From contig JARIBW010000038.1 of assembly GCA_029264355.1 (NCBI GenBank), forward strand, positions 1 through 46,413: a stretch of DNA of 46,413 nt, read 5' to 3'. Origin of the DNA: Collinsella sp. Its GTDB lineage: Bacteria > Actinomycetota > Coriobacteriia > Coriobacteriales > Coriobacteriaceae. Position numbers and translations under genes: made by a program. Below, in pieces: positions 21,747 to 30,602 of the stretch (position 1 is its first letter; each line of letters starts with the position of its first letter). Under the pieces are notes generated by a model. It made no database searches and was not told the origin of the DNA. It worked only from the letters and a program-made list of their open reading frames with translations.

Positions 21747-23069
21747 ATGCAGTCGGGCACCCGCACCGTCAACATCGGCATCATCGGATTGGGCACCGTG
21801 GGCGGGGGCGTCTACCGCCTCATCACGACTCATGCCGAGCGCTATCGCAAGAACCTCGGGGTCGATCTGCGCATCGCGCGCGCATGCAGCCGCAGCGAGG
21901 AGCGCGCCCGTGAGCTCGACATCGACCGCGGGCGCTTCACCACCGACTGGCGCGATGTGGTGTCCGACCCGTCCGTCGACATCGTGGTCGAGGTCATCGG
22001 CGGGGAGCATCCCGCGACCGAGATCTTCGAGCAGTCCTTCTCCGCGGGCAAGTATGTGGTGACGGCCAACAAGGCCCTGCTCGGCCGCCATATGGAAGAG
22101 CTCGCCACGGCCGCTCGCGCGGCGGGCGTGCAGCTTCGCTGCGAGGCCTCGTGCGGCGGCGGCATCCCCATCGTGGACACGCTCGGGCGCGACCTCTCCG
22201 GCAACGAGATCATCACCGTCGCCGGCATCGTGAACGGCACCACCAACTACATCCTGTCGCGCATGGCCGAAGAGGGCTTGGGCTACGAGGAGGTCCTGGC
22301 CGACGCCCAGCGCTTGGGCTACGCCGAGACCGACCCCACCGCCGATGTCGACGGCCTTGACGCCGCCAGCAAGATCGCCATCCTCTCCTCCATCGGATTC
22401 GCCACTCGCATCACCGCAGATGACGTGCACGCACAGGGGATCCGCGCCGTCTGCGCCCAAGATATCGAGGTCGCCCGCGAGCTCGGCTACGCCATCAAGA
22501 TGCTGGCCATCGCCCATCGCACCGAATCGGGCATCGACGTGCGCGTGCATCCCGCCATGATCCCCGCATCGCACCCGCTCGCCGGGGTGTCGGGCGCGAT
22601 GAACGCCGTGTGCGTCGTGGGCGACGCCGTGGGCGAGACCATGTTCTACGGCGCGGGCGCGGGCGCCTTCCCCACCGCGAGCGCCGTGGTGGGCGACGTG
22701 CTTGCGCTCGCCGAGCCCCTTTCGGCCGGGACGCAGGCGCTTCCCGAGCCCGAACCGTTCAAACGCGAGCTGGCGATCCGCAGCATCCGAGACCTCTCGA
22801 CGCGGTACTACGTGCGCGTGGTGCCCGATGGCGCGAACGACGCCCGGTCGTGCGCCGAGGAGGTCCTCGAAAGGCACGGCATCGCGGTCGGACAGGCGCT
22901 GACGCTCGAAGACGGGTCGGTCGCGCTCGTCACGGAAGCGGTCCGCGAGGGCGACATGGCAGACGCGATCGCCGAGATGACCTCCGCTGAAGGGGCCCCA
23001 TGCGAGATAGCCAACACCATCCGCATCGAGGACGTGGCCGCCTGGACGGAAGGCGTCGAGGCGAATTAG
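21747..23069 (+). CDS. hom: Homoserine dehydrogenase
   Basis: NAD(P)H-dependent reduction of aspartate semialdehyde to homoserine, the branch point to threonine and methionine. The 440-residue protein has the Rossmann motif GLGTVGGGV (14-22), catalytic-region segments VTANKALLGRH and CGGGIPIVDTLGRDL, and GIVNGTTNYILSRM. A C-terminal regulatory ACT-like domain (about 345-430) suggests threonine feedback. The start at 21747 follows AGGAG by 7 bases; an upstream ATG at 21591 adds unmatched sequence through the repeats. A terminator follows at 23133. Confidence 0.96.
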   Translation: MQSGTRTVNIGIIGLGTVGGGVYRLITTHAERYRKNLGVDLRIARACSRSEERARELDIDRGRFTTDWRDVVSDPSVDIVVEVIGGEHPATEIFEQSFSAGKYVVTANKALLGRHMEELATAARAAGVQLRCEASCGGGIPIVDTLGRDLSGNEIITVAGIVNGTTNYILSRMAEEGLGYEEVLADAQRLGYAETDPTADVDGLDAASKIAILSSIGFATRITADDVHAQGIRAVCAQDIEVARELGYAIKMLAIAHRTESGIDVRVHPAMIPASHPLAGVSGAMNAVCVVGDAVGETMFYGAGAGAFPTASAVVGDVLALAEPLSAGTQALPEPEPFKRELAIRSIRDLSTRYYVRVVPDGANDARSCAEEVLERHGIAVGQALTLEDGSVALVTEAVREGDMADAIAEMTSAEGAPCEIANTIRIEDVAAWTEGVEAN

Positions 23070-23132
23070 GGCGCACGCGATCCGATTCGCAACATATATC
23101 CGCCGCAAATCAAGAAGCTACTCGATGGACCG

Positions 23133-23163
23133 GACCTGCGAACGCCAAGCTCGCAGGTCTTTT
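23133..23163 (+). terminator. hom terminator
   Basis: A 9-bp perfect stem, GACCTGCGA/TCGCAGGTC (23133-23141 with 23151-23159), is followed by TTTT. It lies 64 bases after the hom stop. Confidence 0.85.
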
Positions 23164-23201
23164 CTCATGGCACTCGATTTGAGCCTCGCGTTTTCTATTC
23201 T

Positions 23202-23229
23202 AGAACATATGTTCTGTTTATGCTATATT
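23202..23229 (+). promoter_or_regulatory. LexA-type SOS box and extended -10 promoter
   Basis: AGAACATATGTTCT (23202-23215) is a perfect 14-base palindrome containing GAAC-N4-GTTC, the LexA operator core of Gram-positive bacteria. TATATT (23224-23229) preceded by TGC forms an extended -10 box, so a bound repressor would cover the promoter. It lies 36 bases before the start of the helicase gene at 23265. Sequence match is exact; regulation by LexA is inference. Confidence 0.75.
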
Positions 23230-23264
23230 CTCTTCACGGGATTTATGCGGAAGGAGGGCCGCAC

Positions 23265-25781
23265 ATGAACGCATTCGACCGCTATGCGCCTTTTATCCAA
23301 GACTTCATCTATGCCCATGACTGGGAGAATCTGCGCTCTATCCAGGTCGCCGCGGCAGACGCGATCTTCAACACCGAGGAAAACGTCTTGCTCACCGCTT
23401 CGACGGCATCGGGTAAAACCGAGGCGGCCTTCTTCCCCATCCTCACCGAGTTTTGGGAAAACCCGCCGGCGACCGTCGGGGCCCTATACATAGGCCCGCT
23501 CAAGGCCCTCATCAACGATCAATTCCAACGGCTCGACGCGCTCTGCGAGGAGGCCGATATCCCGGTCTGGCGATGGCACGGGGACGTCTCCTCCTCCCAC
23601 AAGGCGAAACTCCTCAAAAACCCGGGCGGCATCCTGCAAATCACGCCGGAGTCGCTCGAGGCGCTGCTGCTCCACCGTCACGCGGCAATTGGGCGCCTGT
23701 TCGGCGAACTGCGCTACGTCGTCATCGACGAAGTCCACTCCCTGCTGCGAGGTGATCGCGGCGGGCAGGCCCTCTGCCTCATAGAGCGCCTATCGCGCAT
23801 GGCCGGGGTCAATCCGCGGCGCATCGGGCTATCGGCCACCATCGGCGACCCCGAGCGTGCGGGTGCCTTACTCTCGGCGGGCACTCAAAGGGGCTGCGTC
23901 ATTCCCCGCTTCGAGGAGCCGCGCCGCACATGGCGTCTTTCCATGGAACACTTCTACATGGCCGGACCTCAGGCGCCGGAGCGCGGCGACGATACCCTGG
24001 GGGCACTCGATGCCGACGTGACGCGCGGCAGCGGCCCGCATATGCTTCCCGCAGATGACGAGGTGCGCATCGAGGCGCTTCCCGACGGGGAGATCATGGC
24101 CCGAACCGACATCGCGCCGCGTGACGCCGATCCGGGGCTCGGCTACATCTTCGAGCACACACGCGGTCGCAAATGCCTCGTGTTCGTCAATTCCCGCGAG
24201 GAGGCCGAGGCCGTCTGCTCGAGCCTGCGCTCGTACTGCGAGGCCCTACGCGAACCGGACCGTTTCCTCATCCACCACGGCAACCTCTCAGCCTCATACA
24301 GGGAGGGCGCCGAGGAGCTCATGCGCGACGATGAGCAGCGTCAAACCACCGTCACCACTGCGACCTTGGAGCTCGGCATCGACATCGGCCGACTCGAGCG
24401 GGCCTTCCAAATCGACGCGCCGTTCACCGTGTCGAGCTTTTTGCAGCGGATGGGGCGTACGGGTCGGCGCGACCTGCCGCCCGAGATGCACTTCGTCATG
24501 CGGGAGGAACAACCCGAGCCGCGCGCAATGCTGCCCGAGACCATCCCCTGGAAGCTGATCCAGGGGATCGCCTTGGTCCAGCTTTACCGCGAAGAGCACT
24601 GGGTCGAACCCCCGGCACTCGACCGCCTGCCATATAGCCTGTTGTATCACCAGGTCATGAGCACGCTCGCAAGTTGCGGCGAGCTCACGCCCGCCGAACT
24701 CGCGAACCGCGTGCTCACGCTATCGTATTTCCATCGCATCAGCGCCGACGACCTGCGTTGCCTGCTGCGCCATCTCATCGAAACGGAGCACGTCGAGGTG
24801 ACGGAGGGAGGAGGGCTCATCGTCGGGATCTCCGGAGAGCGACTCACGAACTCCTTCAAGTTCTACGCGGTCTTTCAAGAAAACGAGGAATTCACCGTAC
24901 GCTGCGAGTCCGCCGAGCTCGGGACGATCGTGAATCCGCCGCCCGCAGGCGAGCGCATCGCCATCGCAGGCCATTGCTGGCTTGTCGAGGAAGTTGATTG
25001 GAAACGGCATCTCGTCTACTGCACACAGGTGAAAGGCCGCGTTCCCGCCTATTTCGGCGATTGCGCGGGCGATATCGACACCCATGTGCTCGAACGCATG
25101 CGAGGTGTACTCGAGGAACATGACGTCTACCCGTACCTGATGGGCAACGCCCAAGCGCGCCTCGCCCAGGCGCGTCACATCGCCGTCAACGCGGGGATTA
25201 CCGCCGGCCATCGAAGCCCGGCCGTCGCATGCGCCGCGGGCCGCCCCGTCGACACCGAGGATATCTGGGAGGTCGATGAACGCGGCGGGATTCATGGCGC
25301 GCTCGACGCGCATGCGCCATTTGACGCCTGGGACTCGATTGACGAACGCGGTGAGGGCGCGGCCGGTGCCGACACATCGCTGGGAGCGGGACCCCTCATC
25401 AACCTGGGCGGAGACACCTGGGCGCTCTTTCCGTGGCTGGGTAGTTACGCCTTTCTCGCACTCGAACGATTGCTCAAGATCAAATGCGCGTCCGAGCTGG
25501 GGATTAAGGGCCTCGATCCGTCCCGCCCCTACTTCATGCAGTTTCACATGAAGGCAGATGCGCGCACGTTCTTCGAGGCGGTGGCCGCCGAGGCCGAAAT
25601 GGACTTCGACCCAATCGAGCTCTTATATCCCGGAGAGGTCCCCTATTTCGATAAATACGACAAGTTTTTACCCGCCGAACTGGTCCGAAAGGGGTTTGCC
25701 GAGGGCGTGCTCGACATAGACGGCATGCGTCGAAGAGTCATCGGCTGGCGTGATGCGATGGCGCCGGGGAGGGGACGTTAG
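23265..25781 (+). CDS. Lhr-like DEAD/DEAH-box helicase, probably SOS-controlled
   Basis: An 838-residue superfamily 2 helicase. Motifs in order: Q-like segment near 27, Walker A STASGKT (46-52), GPLKALINDQ (77-86), TPES (127-130), DEVH (155-158), LSATIGDP (about 181-188), then in the second RecA domain TLELGIDIG and QRMGRTGRR. The DEVH box and the layout resemble the Lhr family of 3'-5' DNA-repair helicases. The C-terminal 400 residues are less familiar and lack a recognised nuclease. AAGGAGGG precedes the ATG. It is a single-gene unit with a LexA-type operator, which fits DNA-damage repair. Confidence 0.9.
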   Translation: MNAFDRYAPFIQDFIYAHDWENLRSIQVAAADAIFNTEENVLLTASTASGKTEAAFFPILTEFWENPPATVGALYIGPLKALINDQFQRLDALCEEADIPVWRWHGDVSSSHKAKLLKNPGGILQITPESLEALLLHRHAAIGRLFGELRYVVIDEVHSLLRGDRGGQALCLIERLSRMAGVNPRRIGLSATIGDPERAGALLSAGTQRGCVIPRFEEPRRTWRLSMEHFYMAGPQAPERGDDTLGALDADVTRGSGPHMLPADDEVRIEALPDGEIMARTDIAPRDADPGLGYIFEHTRGRKCLVFVNSREEAEAVCSSLRSYCEALREPDRFLIHHGNLSASYREGAEELMRDDEQRQTTVTTATLELGIDIGRLERAFQIDAPFTVSSFLQRMGRTGRRDLPPEMHFVMREEQPEPRAMLPETIPWKLIQGIALVQLYREEHWVEPPALDRLPYSLLYHQVMSTLASCGELTPAELANRVLTLSYFHRISADDLRCLLRHLIETEHVEVTEGGGLIVGISGERLTNSFKFYAVFQENEEFTVRCESAELGTIVNPPPAGERIAIAGHCWLVEEVDWKRHLVYCTQVKGRVPAYFGDCAGDIDTHVLERMRGVLEEHDVYPYLMGNAQARLAQARHIAVNAGITAGHRSPAVACAAGRPVDTEDIWEVDERGGIHGALDAHAPFDAWDSIDERGEGAAGADTSLGAGPLINLGGDTWALFPWLGSYAFLALERLLKIKCASELGIKGLDPSRPYFMQFHMKADARTFFEAVAAEAEMDFDPIELLYPGEVPYFDKYDKFLPAELVRKGFAEGVLDIDGMRRRVIGWRDAMAPGRGR

Positions 25782-25803
25782 ACCAAGGGCGCTCACCGTG
25801 AAG

Positions 25804-26769
25804 TCATGGCACCAGGCCGCGCTGGACGAGGGGTCCGTCCGCTCGGCTCAAAGCCGTCCGGCCCCGGGCGTCGCACATGACATCACCGTACATCGCGTCA
25901 TCGAGGGGCAGTTCGTCGTGGAAGGCATACGTTCCGTCAGTCGCGATGAGCAGATAGTTGTCCTCAGCGCCAAATAAGGCATCCTCGCAAGGAACCACAT
26001 GGACGCGCGAGAACACCGAAGCGGCAGTCGCAGCTGCGTCTCGCAAGAAATCGACGTTCTCCCCACCCGCGGAAGTAACGACATTCGCGAGGTACAGGCC
26101 TCCGGGATTCAGGCAGGCCTTGACCTGGTGCAGGGCCTCCACCGTGGCAAGGGAGCGGACGGGCTCATGGCCCGCAAAGCAGTCGTTCACGATCGCATCG
26201 TAGCGCACCCCCTCGGCCATTGCCCGGGAGATGAGCGAGCGCGCGTCCGCCGTGATCAAACGCAGTCGATCGCCTGCGATGAGCTCGAGTTCATCGAGGA
26301 AAAACCACCGACGTGCCAACCTCGTGATGGATGGGTCGATTTCAACGACATCCATATCGATGGTCGGATGCGTGGTGAGCACATGCTTGGGATACGCGTA
26401 TCCACCGCCGCCCATCACGAGCACCCGATCGATACCGCGGCCCGTCGTCTCACGCTTGGCTGCTTCGGCATCGAACATGCGGTCAAATGCCCGATAGTAC
26501 GCGAACACCGGTTCAAAACGCCGCTCATCCAAATATGTGGCGCTCTGATACACACCGCCCTGTTGGAGAACGCGAACCCGATTGCCCGTCGTGTCTCGCA
26601 CCTCCTTCACCCGCGCCACGCCCGATTCGGTCCGCGCGGACCGCAGGCACCGAGATCCCGCAAAAAACGCAGTGGCGCCGGCGGCGGCGATTCCGAGGGC
26701 CGCGGCGGCGAGGGCCATCCCCGCCGCGATTCCGAAGCCCGCGGAAACGTTCGAGGGCTTTCGAGTCAT
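25804..26769 (-). CDS. Membrane-anchored spermidine-synthase-like protein
   Basis: A 321-residue protein with a hydrophobic Ala-rich N-terminus (about residues 9-37, one or two membrane segments) and a class I methyltransferase-like fold. It has motif I VLVMGGGGYAYPKH (about 116-129), the acidic motif VVEIDPSITRLARRW and YDAIVNDCFAGHEP, as in the spermidine synthase-like branch. Whether it transfers aminopropyl or methyl groups, or is catalytic at all, cannot be told. Its ATG overlaps the stop of the upstream elp3-like gene (ATGA), with AAAGGAG 5 bases before, so the two are co-translated. Confidence 0.8.
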   Translation of the reverse strand: MTRKPSNVSAGFGIAAGMALAAAALGIAAAGATAFFAGSRCLRSARTESGVARVKEVRDTTGNRVRVLQQGGVYQSATYLDERRFEPVFAYYRAFDRMFDAEAAKRETTGRGIDRVLVMGGGGYAYPKHVLTTHPTIDMDVVEIDPSITRLARRWFFLDELELIAGDRLRLITADARSLISRAMAEGVRYDAIVNDCFAGHEPVRSLATVEALHQVKACLNPGGLYLANVVTSAGGENVDFLRDAAATAASVFSRVHVVPCEDALFGAEDNYLLIATDGTYAFHDELPLDDAMYGDVMCDARGRTALSRADGPLVQRGLVP

Positions 26770-28694
26770 GAGAGCTCCTTTTGCTGATACAAGCCATGGT
26801 CGAGGAAGCCGAGATGACGGTAGTACTCGCGCGTTCCCACCGCGCTGATCACGTTGAGGCGCTCATAGCCGGCCTCGCGCGCGATCTCGGAGGCCCTCTC
26901 GATAAGGCGACGGCCAAGCCCCAGGTGTTGGGCGGATGTTCCACCCGTGCCGAGCTGCGTGGCCATGCCGTACACATGGACCTCGCGAATCATCGCCTCG
27001 CCCGCCACGATGGGTAGGAGCCCATCTCCAAAACCAGCCGCCCTGGATTTGGGATCCGCTTCGATGGAGGCGGACAACCCGCGCACATACCCCTCGTTCG
27101 GCAAGGACAGACGCAAGAAACCCGCGATGAGGTTCTCGGGCGTCACCCACTGCAAGAAGTGCTCGCGCGTGTTCGATGTCCCATACGAGACATCCTCCAT
27201 ACGCAGCTCGTCGACGGGCACTTCGCTCGTTGCGACCTCGCGGAAGCGGATCTCTTGGATGCCGCGCGCATCACCCTGGGAACGCAGGCGATTCTCTACG
27301 AGCTGACGAAGGTTGGGCTTCTTGTTCCCCGCCACGATGTCGTGCGAGGAAAAGTCGCGGATCATGCGCGAGATGCGGCAAAACGGAGGGGTTGCGGCGA
27401 CATCGCTCACCAAAATGTCGAGCAGCTCTGCCTCGGAGTAGGGCGCCCATGAGCCCGCCTCGAAGCGCTCCTGCAACCGCGCACCCTCGATGAGCGCGCA
27501 CGGATAGAGCTTGATCTCGTCGGGCTGAAACGGTAGACCGCGCACAAGTCGCAGGTAGTCGGCCTTATCCTGTTCCGGTGTGGAACCCAGCAGGTTGACC
27601 ATCGCGTGCGCGTGAATCTTGAACCCGAACGCGCGCAACAACTCGAACGCCCGCCCGATCTGGGAAACCTCGATGTCTCGGTCATTCGCATCCAAAACGG
27701 CCTGATCGAGGGACTGGATGCCCATCTGCACCTTGGTGCATCCAAGGCGACGGATCATCATCAGTGAACCGGGTGTGATGGCATCCGGACGCGTCTCCAC
27801 CACGAGCCCGACCACGCGGCAGCGGGCAGTCTCGTTTGCGCGCTGCAACCGCTCAAGCTCGTCAAACGTGGCGACCTGCTCGTCTGCGACGGCGCGCCAC
27901 GGGGACCCGGCGCCGTATAGATCGGAAAATGCCTGGTTGTAGGAGCACGCATGCTCGTCCAGCCGGCGCTGGACCTCTTCCGCCGCCCGATCGAGCTGTG
28001 CATCCCCCTGGGGAAATCCCAGCGTCCGGTACAGCTCTTTCCGTTCCTCGGCACTCGAGCGGGACGGCGCGCACGGTCGCCCGTCCCCTGCAGGGCCCGC
28101 AGCGGAACCGCGCGCGCCGTCCATAGCGGGCTCGAACTCGTTCAACGCGCGGAACAGCTCCGCGATGAACCACACCTGATAGCCCCGCGGATAGTCGCTC
28201 CAGGTTCCCCCGAGCACGATGAGCTCGATCTTGTCGACGGCGTGGCCCATCTGGCTGAGCGCGGTCAGACGCGATGTGACCTGCAGGTATGGATCGAACC
28301 AGTTTTGCTCGGCACGCTCGCACGCGGGCTCGTTGTGCAGATAGCTCTTGGGCATGCGGATATCGTTCGGGCAAAACAGGCAATCGCCGCCGCACGGCCA
28401 AGGCTTGGTGATAACCGTGATGGTCGCCACGCCCGAGGCGCTGCGCCGCGGCTTCATACGCAAAACGGCGAGGAGCCGCCTTTCGAGCTCGGGGGTCACG
28501 CCCCATGACTCCCAACGAGCGCGCTCCTCGCTCTTCACCCGCTGGTAGAACGGCAATAGGCGCCGCTTGGCGAATGTGCGCTTATCTGCACCGGAACGGC
28601 GCGCGGCCGCATGCCCCATCTTGAGCAAGGCGCGGTCGTCTACGCTCCGGCCGGCACGCAGCTCTTCGAGTATGTCGAGAATAATCTGTTCCAT
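26766..28694 (-). CDS. Elp3-like radical SAM/GNAT tRNA wobble-uridine modification enzyme
   Basis: A 642-residue homologue of Elp3, which in archaea, eukaryotes and some bacteria installs carboxymethyl groups on U34 of tRNA from acetyl-CoA. The radical SAM cluster is C101-x3-C105-x2-C108 in PWPCGGDCLFCPND. Elp3-type segments follow: IELIVLGGTWSDYP, VVGLVVETRPDAI, VQMGIQSLDQAVL and IHAHAMVNLLGSTPEQD. The C-terminal acetyltransferase domain shows QHLGLGRRL and YYRHLGF. A variable insert of about 35 residues near 193-227 (rich in Gly, Ala, Ser) is unusual. There is no clear RBS; the promoter nearly abuts the ATG. It is the first gene of a two-gene unit and is divergent from a Trm9-like methyltransferase. 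Confidence 0.92.
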   Translation of the reverse strand: MEQIILDILEELRAGRSVDDRALLKMGHAAARRSGADKRTFAKRRLLPFYQRVKSEERARWESWGVTPELERRLLAVLRMKPRRSASGVATITVITKPWPCGGDCLFCPNDIRMPKSYLHNEPACERAEQNWFDPYLQVTSRLTALSQMGHAVDKIELIVLGGTWSDYPRGYQVWFIAELFRALNEFEPAMDGARGSAAGPAGDGRPCAPSRSSAEERKELYRTLGFPQGDAQLDRAAEEVQRRLDEHACSYNQAFSDLYGAGSPWRAVADEQVATFDELERLQRANETARCRVVGLVVETRPDAITPGSLMMIRRLGCTKVQMGIQSLDQAVLDANDRDIEVSQIGRAFELLRAFGFKIHAHAMVNLLGSTPEQDKADYLRLVRGLPFQPDEIKLYPCALIEGARLQERFEAGSWAPYSEAELLDILVSDVAATPPFCRISRMIRDFSSHDIVAGNKKPNLRQLVENRLRSQGDARGIQEIRFREVATSEVPVDELRMEDVSYGTSNTREHFLQWVTPENLIAGFLRLSLPNEGYVRGLSASIEADPKSRAAGFGDGLLPIVAGEAMIREVHVYGMATQLGTGGTSAQHLGLGRRLIERASEIAREAGYERLNVISAVGTREYYRHLGFLDHGLYQQKELS

Positions 28695-28702
28695 GGACCC
28701 AT

Positions 28703-28731
28703 TGTATATGAGCCCCGCGTCTTCACCTCAA
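28703..28731 (-). promoter_or_regulatory. Candidate near-leaderless promoter of the elp3-like gene
   Basis: Minus strand TTGAGG (28726-28731), 17-base spacer, TATACA (28703-28708). The start codon lies only 8 bases downstream of the -10 box, so transcription would begin at or within a few bases of the ATG. This explains the missing ribosome binding site. Confidence 0.55.
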
Positions 28732-28751
28732 CGGATGCGGCCCGGAACACG

Positions 28752-28779
28752 TTGTCGTCTAAGCGTTCCGCTCTACAAT
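28752..28779 (+). promoter_or_regulatory. Candidate promoter of the Trm9-like gene
   Basis: TTGTCG (28752-28757), 16-base spacer and TACAAT (28774-28779), about 38 bases before the ATG at 28818. It is back to back with the elp3 promoter, leaving about 20 bases between the two -35 boxes. Confidence 0.5.
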
Positions 28780-28817
28780 AACCTTGTCGATATGGCCGCA
28801 TCTTCGCCGGGAGCCCC

Positions 28818-29645
28818 ATGGACCTCACCACCGCGCACAAGCTCATCGAGCTCAACAACCGCTTTTACGCCGAACACGCGGCATCATTCTCCGCGACGCG
28901 AAGCTCGCCGTGGGAAGGGTGGGGGCGCGCAGCCGAGCTCTTGACGCAACTCAACTGGGGTGGCGAGCACAAGGGCGACGGGCGCCATCCATTCGTGCTC
29001 GACCTCGCCTGCGGCAACTTGCGCTTCGAGCGGTTTCTCCTCGACGCATTTCCAGACCTCGACCTTCGATTCAACGCGATCGACGCCTGTCCCGAGCTTG
29101 CAAAAGACGCTTCCCAGATTCCCGGCACGACCTTTTTCAAGATGGATGTCCTCGGGAGCCTTCTCGACGACTGGACTTGTCTCGGCGCCCTTGGGCACGC
29201 CACCCCGAATCGTCACCTCGCCACCGCCGGTGTCCCCGCGTGCGATCTGACGGCCTGCTTCGGCTTCATGCATCACGTGCCGAGCTTTGCCATGCGGGCA
29301 TGCATGCTCGATATGCTCGTCGACCGCACCGCGCTCGGTGGGAATGTGATCATCTCATTTTGGCAGTTCATGCACGATGAGAGATTGGCACGCAAGGCCC
29401 TCGCAGCCGATTCCGTCGCCCGCGAGTCCACGTCGAACGTCATGTTCCCGCTCGACGAGAACGATCACTTCCTGGGCTGGCAATCCGACCCTTCCCCCTT
29501 GCGCTACTGCCACCATTTTGACGAATCGGAAATCGACGCGCTTGTAGCATCTGTGGGAACGCGCGTCCGCGAGATCGCGCGCTACTCCGCGGACGGGGGC
29601 TCTGGTACCCTCAATCGGTACCTGATCCTCGAACGGATCGCCTAA
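28818..29645 (+). CDS. SAM-dependent methyltransferase resembling Trm9/ALKBH8
   Basis: A 275-residue class I methyltransferase. Motif I is VLDLACGN (60-67) and motif II is NAIDACPEL. Three features recall eukaryotic Trm9/ALKBH8, which methylate cm5U34 of tRNA to mcm5U: an N-terminal FSATRSSPWEGW (24-35, like the F-TR-PW motif), the segment MHHVPSFAMRACMLDML (151-167, like HH-ST-ERR), and the C-terminal NRYLILERI. These resemblances are judged by eye and a generic methyltransferase is possible. The context, divergent from an Elp3-like enzyme and followed 46 bases on by trmB, supports a tRNA role. GGGAG precedes the ATG by 4 bases. Confidence 0.65.
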   Translation: MDLTTAHKLIELNNRFYAEHAASFSATRSSPWEGWGRAAELLTQLNWGGEHKGDGRHPFVLDLACGNLRFERFLLDAFPDLDLRFNAIDACPELAKDASQIPGTTFFKMDVLGSLLDDWTCLGALGHATPNRHLATAGVPACDLTACFGFMHHVPSFAMRACMLDMLVDRTALGGNVIISFWQFMHDERLARKALAADSVARESTSNVMFPLDENDHFLGWQSDPSPLRYCHHFDESEIDALVASVGTRVREIARYSADGGSGTLNRYLILERIA

Positions 29646-29691
29646 TCGACCTTTCCCGCTCATAAGCACCGACCCCATCCGAGAGGCCCCC

Positions 29692-30528
29692 ATGCACGCA
29701 CGTATGCCCAAGAACTTCGTCCTCGACCAGCGCATCGAGCGCGCGTCCGACGCCATCGAGACAGGCGCCGCGGCGTACCGGGGGCGCTGGGCCGAGGCAT
29801 GCTGCCCACTCATCCCCGGCGGCGCCGAGCGCTTCAATCACGTGCATCTCGATTTGGGCTGCGGCAAGGGCGCCTACCTCGCCGCCATGGCACAGCGCCA
29901 CCCTGACACCTTGTTCATCGGCATGGACAGCGAGCCCGTGTGTGTTGTGCATGCAGCTCAGTTGGTTCTCGACCTGGACATCAAAAACGCCCTGGTCATT
30001 CCCGGTGATGCCGCAAACCTAGCCGAGATCTTCGCGCCCGGGGAGCTCTCGAGCATCTCCATCAACTTTCCCACGCCCCATCCCAAGCGTCGCCACGCGC
30101 GGCTTCGCGTAACCACGGCCGAGCATCTCGACGGGTACCGCCCGCTCATCGCGGCGAACGGCATGCTCACGCTTCGCACGGACAGCCTACCGCTGTACGA
30201 GTATTCGTTACCGCAGTTCAAAGCCATCGGGTGGAAAGTGGTGTGCGCCACGCACGACGACCGCACCGCCCATCCCGAGCAGCCCATCACCGAGTACGAG
30301 CGGCGTCTTACCGGGCAGGGGGCGACTGTCCACGCGATCTACGCGCGACCTGCGGATAAGCCAGCCACGCCCGAGCAGCTTCAGTCCGCACTTGACCTCC
30401 CGCAAAGCCTTATCGACTATCTTCCCGAGGATCTTTTTGCCGAGGATTACATCCCCTACGGCATGAGCTACGCCGTAGACAACCTCCGCAACCGCCGTCA
30501 GCACCTCGCAGCGCGGCGAAATGCATAA
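29692..30528 (+). CDS. trmB: tRNA (guanine-N7)-methyltransferase
   Basis: Forms m7G at position 46 of tRNA using SAM. The 278-residue protein has motif I LDLGCGKG (53-60), the acidic IGMDSEP (76-82) and the TrmB signature region SINFPTPHPKRRHARLR (123-139), in which the usual DPWPKKRH reads TPHPKRRH. About 70 residues beyond the core make it longer than the family average. The start at 29692 follows GAGAGG by about 5 bases; an ATG at 29704 is the alternative. It lies 46 bases after the Trm9-like gene and is probably co-transcribed with it. Confidence 0.85.
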   Translation: MHARMPKNFVLDQRIERASDAIETGAAAYRGRWAEACCPLIPGGAERFNHVHLDLGCGKGAYLAAMAQRHPDTLFIGMDSEPVCVVHAAQLVLDLDIKNALVIPGDAANLAEIFAPGELSSISINFPTPHPKRRHARLRVTTAEHLDGYRPLIAANGMLTLRTDSLPLYEYSLPQFKAIGWKVVCATHDDRTAHPEQPITEYERRLTGQGATVHAIYARPADKPATPEQLQSALDLPQSLIDYLPEDLFAEDYIPYGMSYAVDNLRNRRQHLAARRNA

Positions 30529-30602
30529 ATGCCTTATCTATCGGGCCTTTGCTGCATATTTTTTCCCGCTCTCCACGTAATGGGCGCGCGTTTTCCCGAT
30601 GA

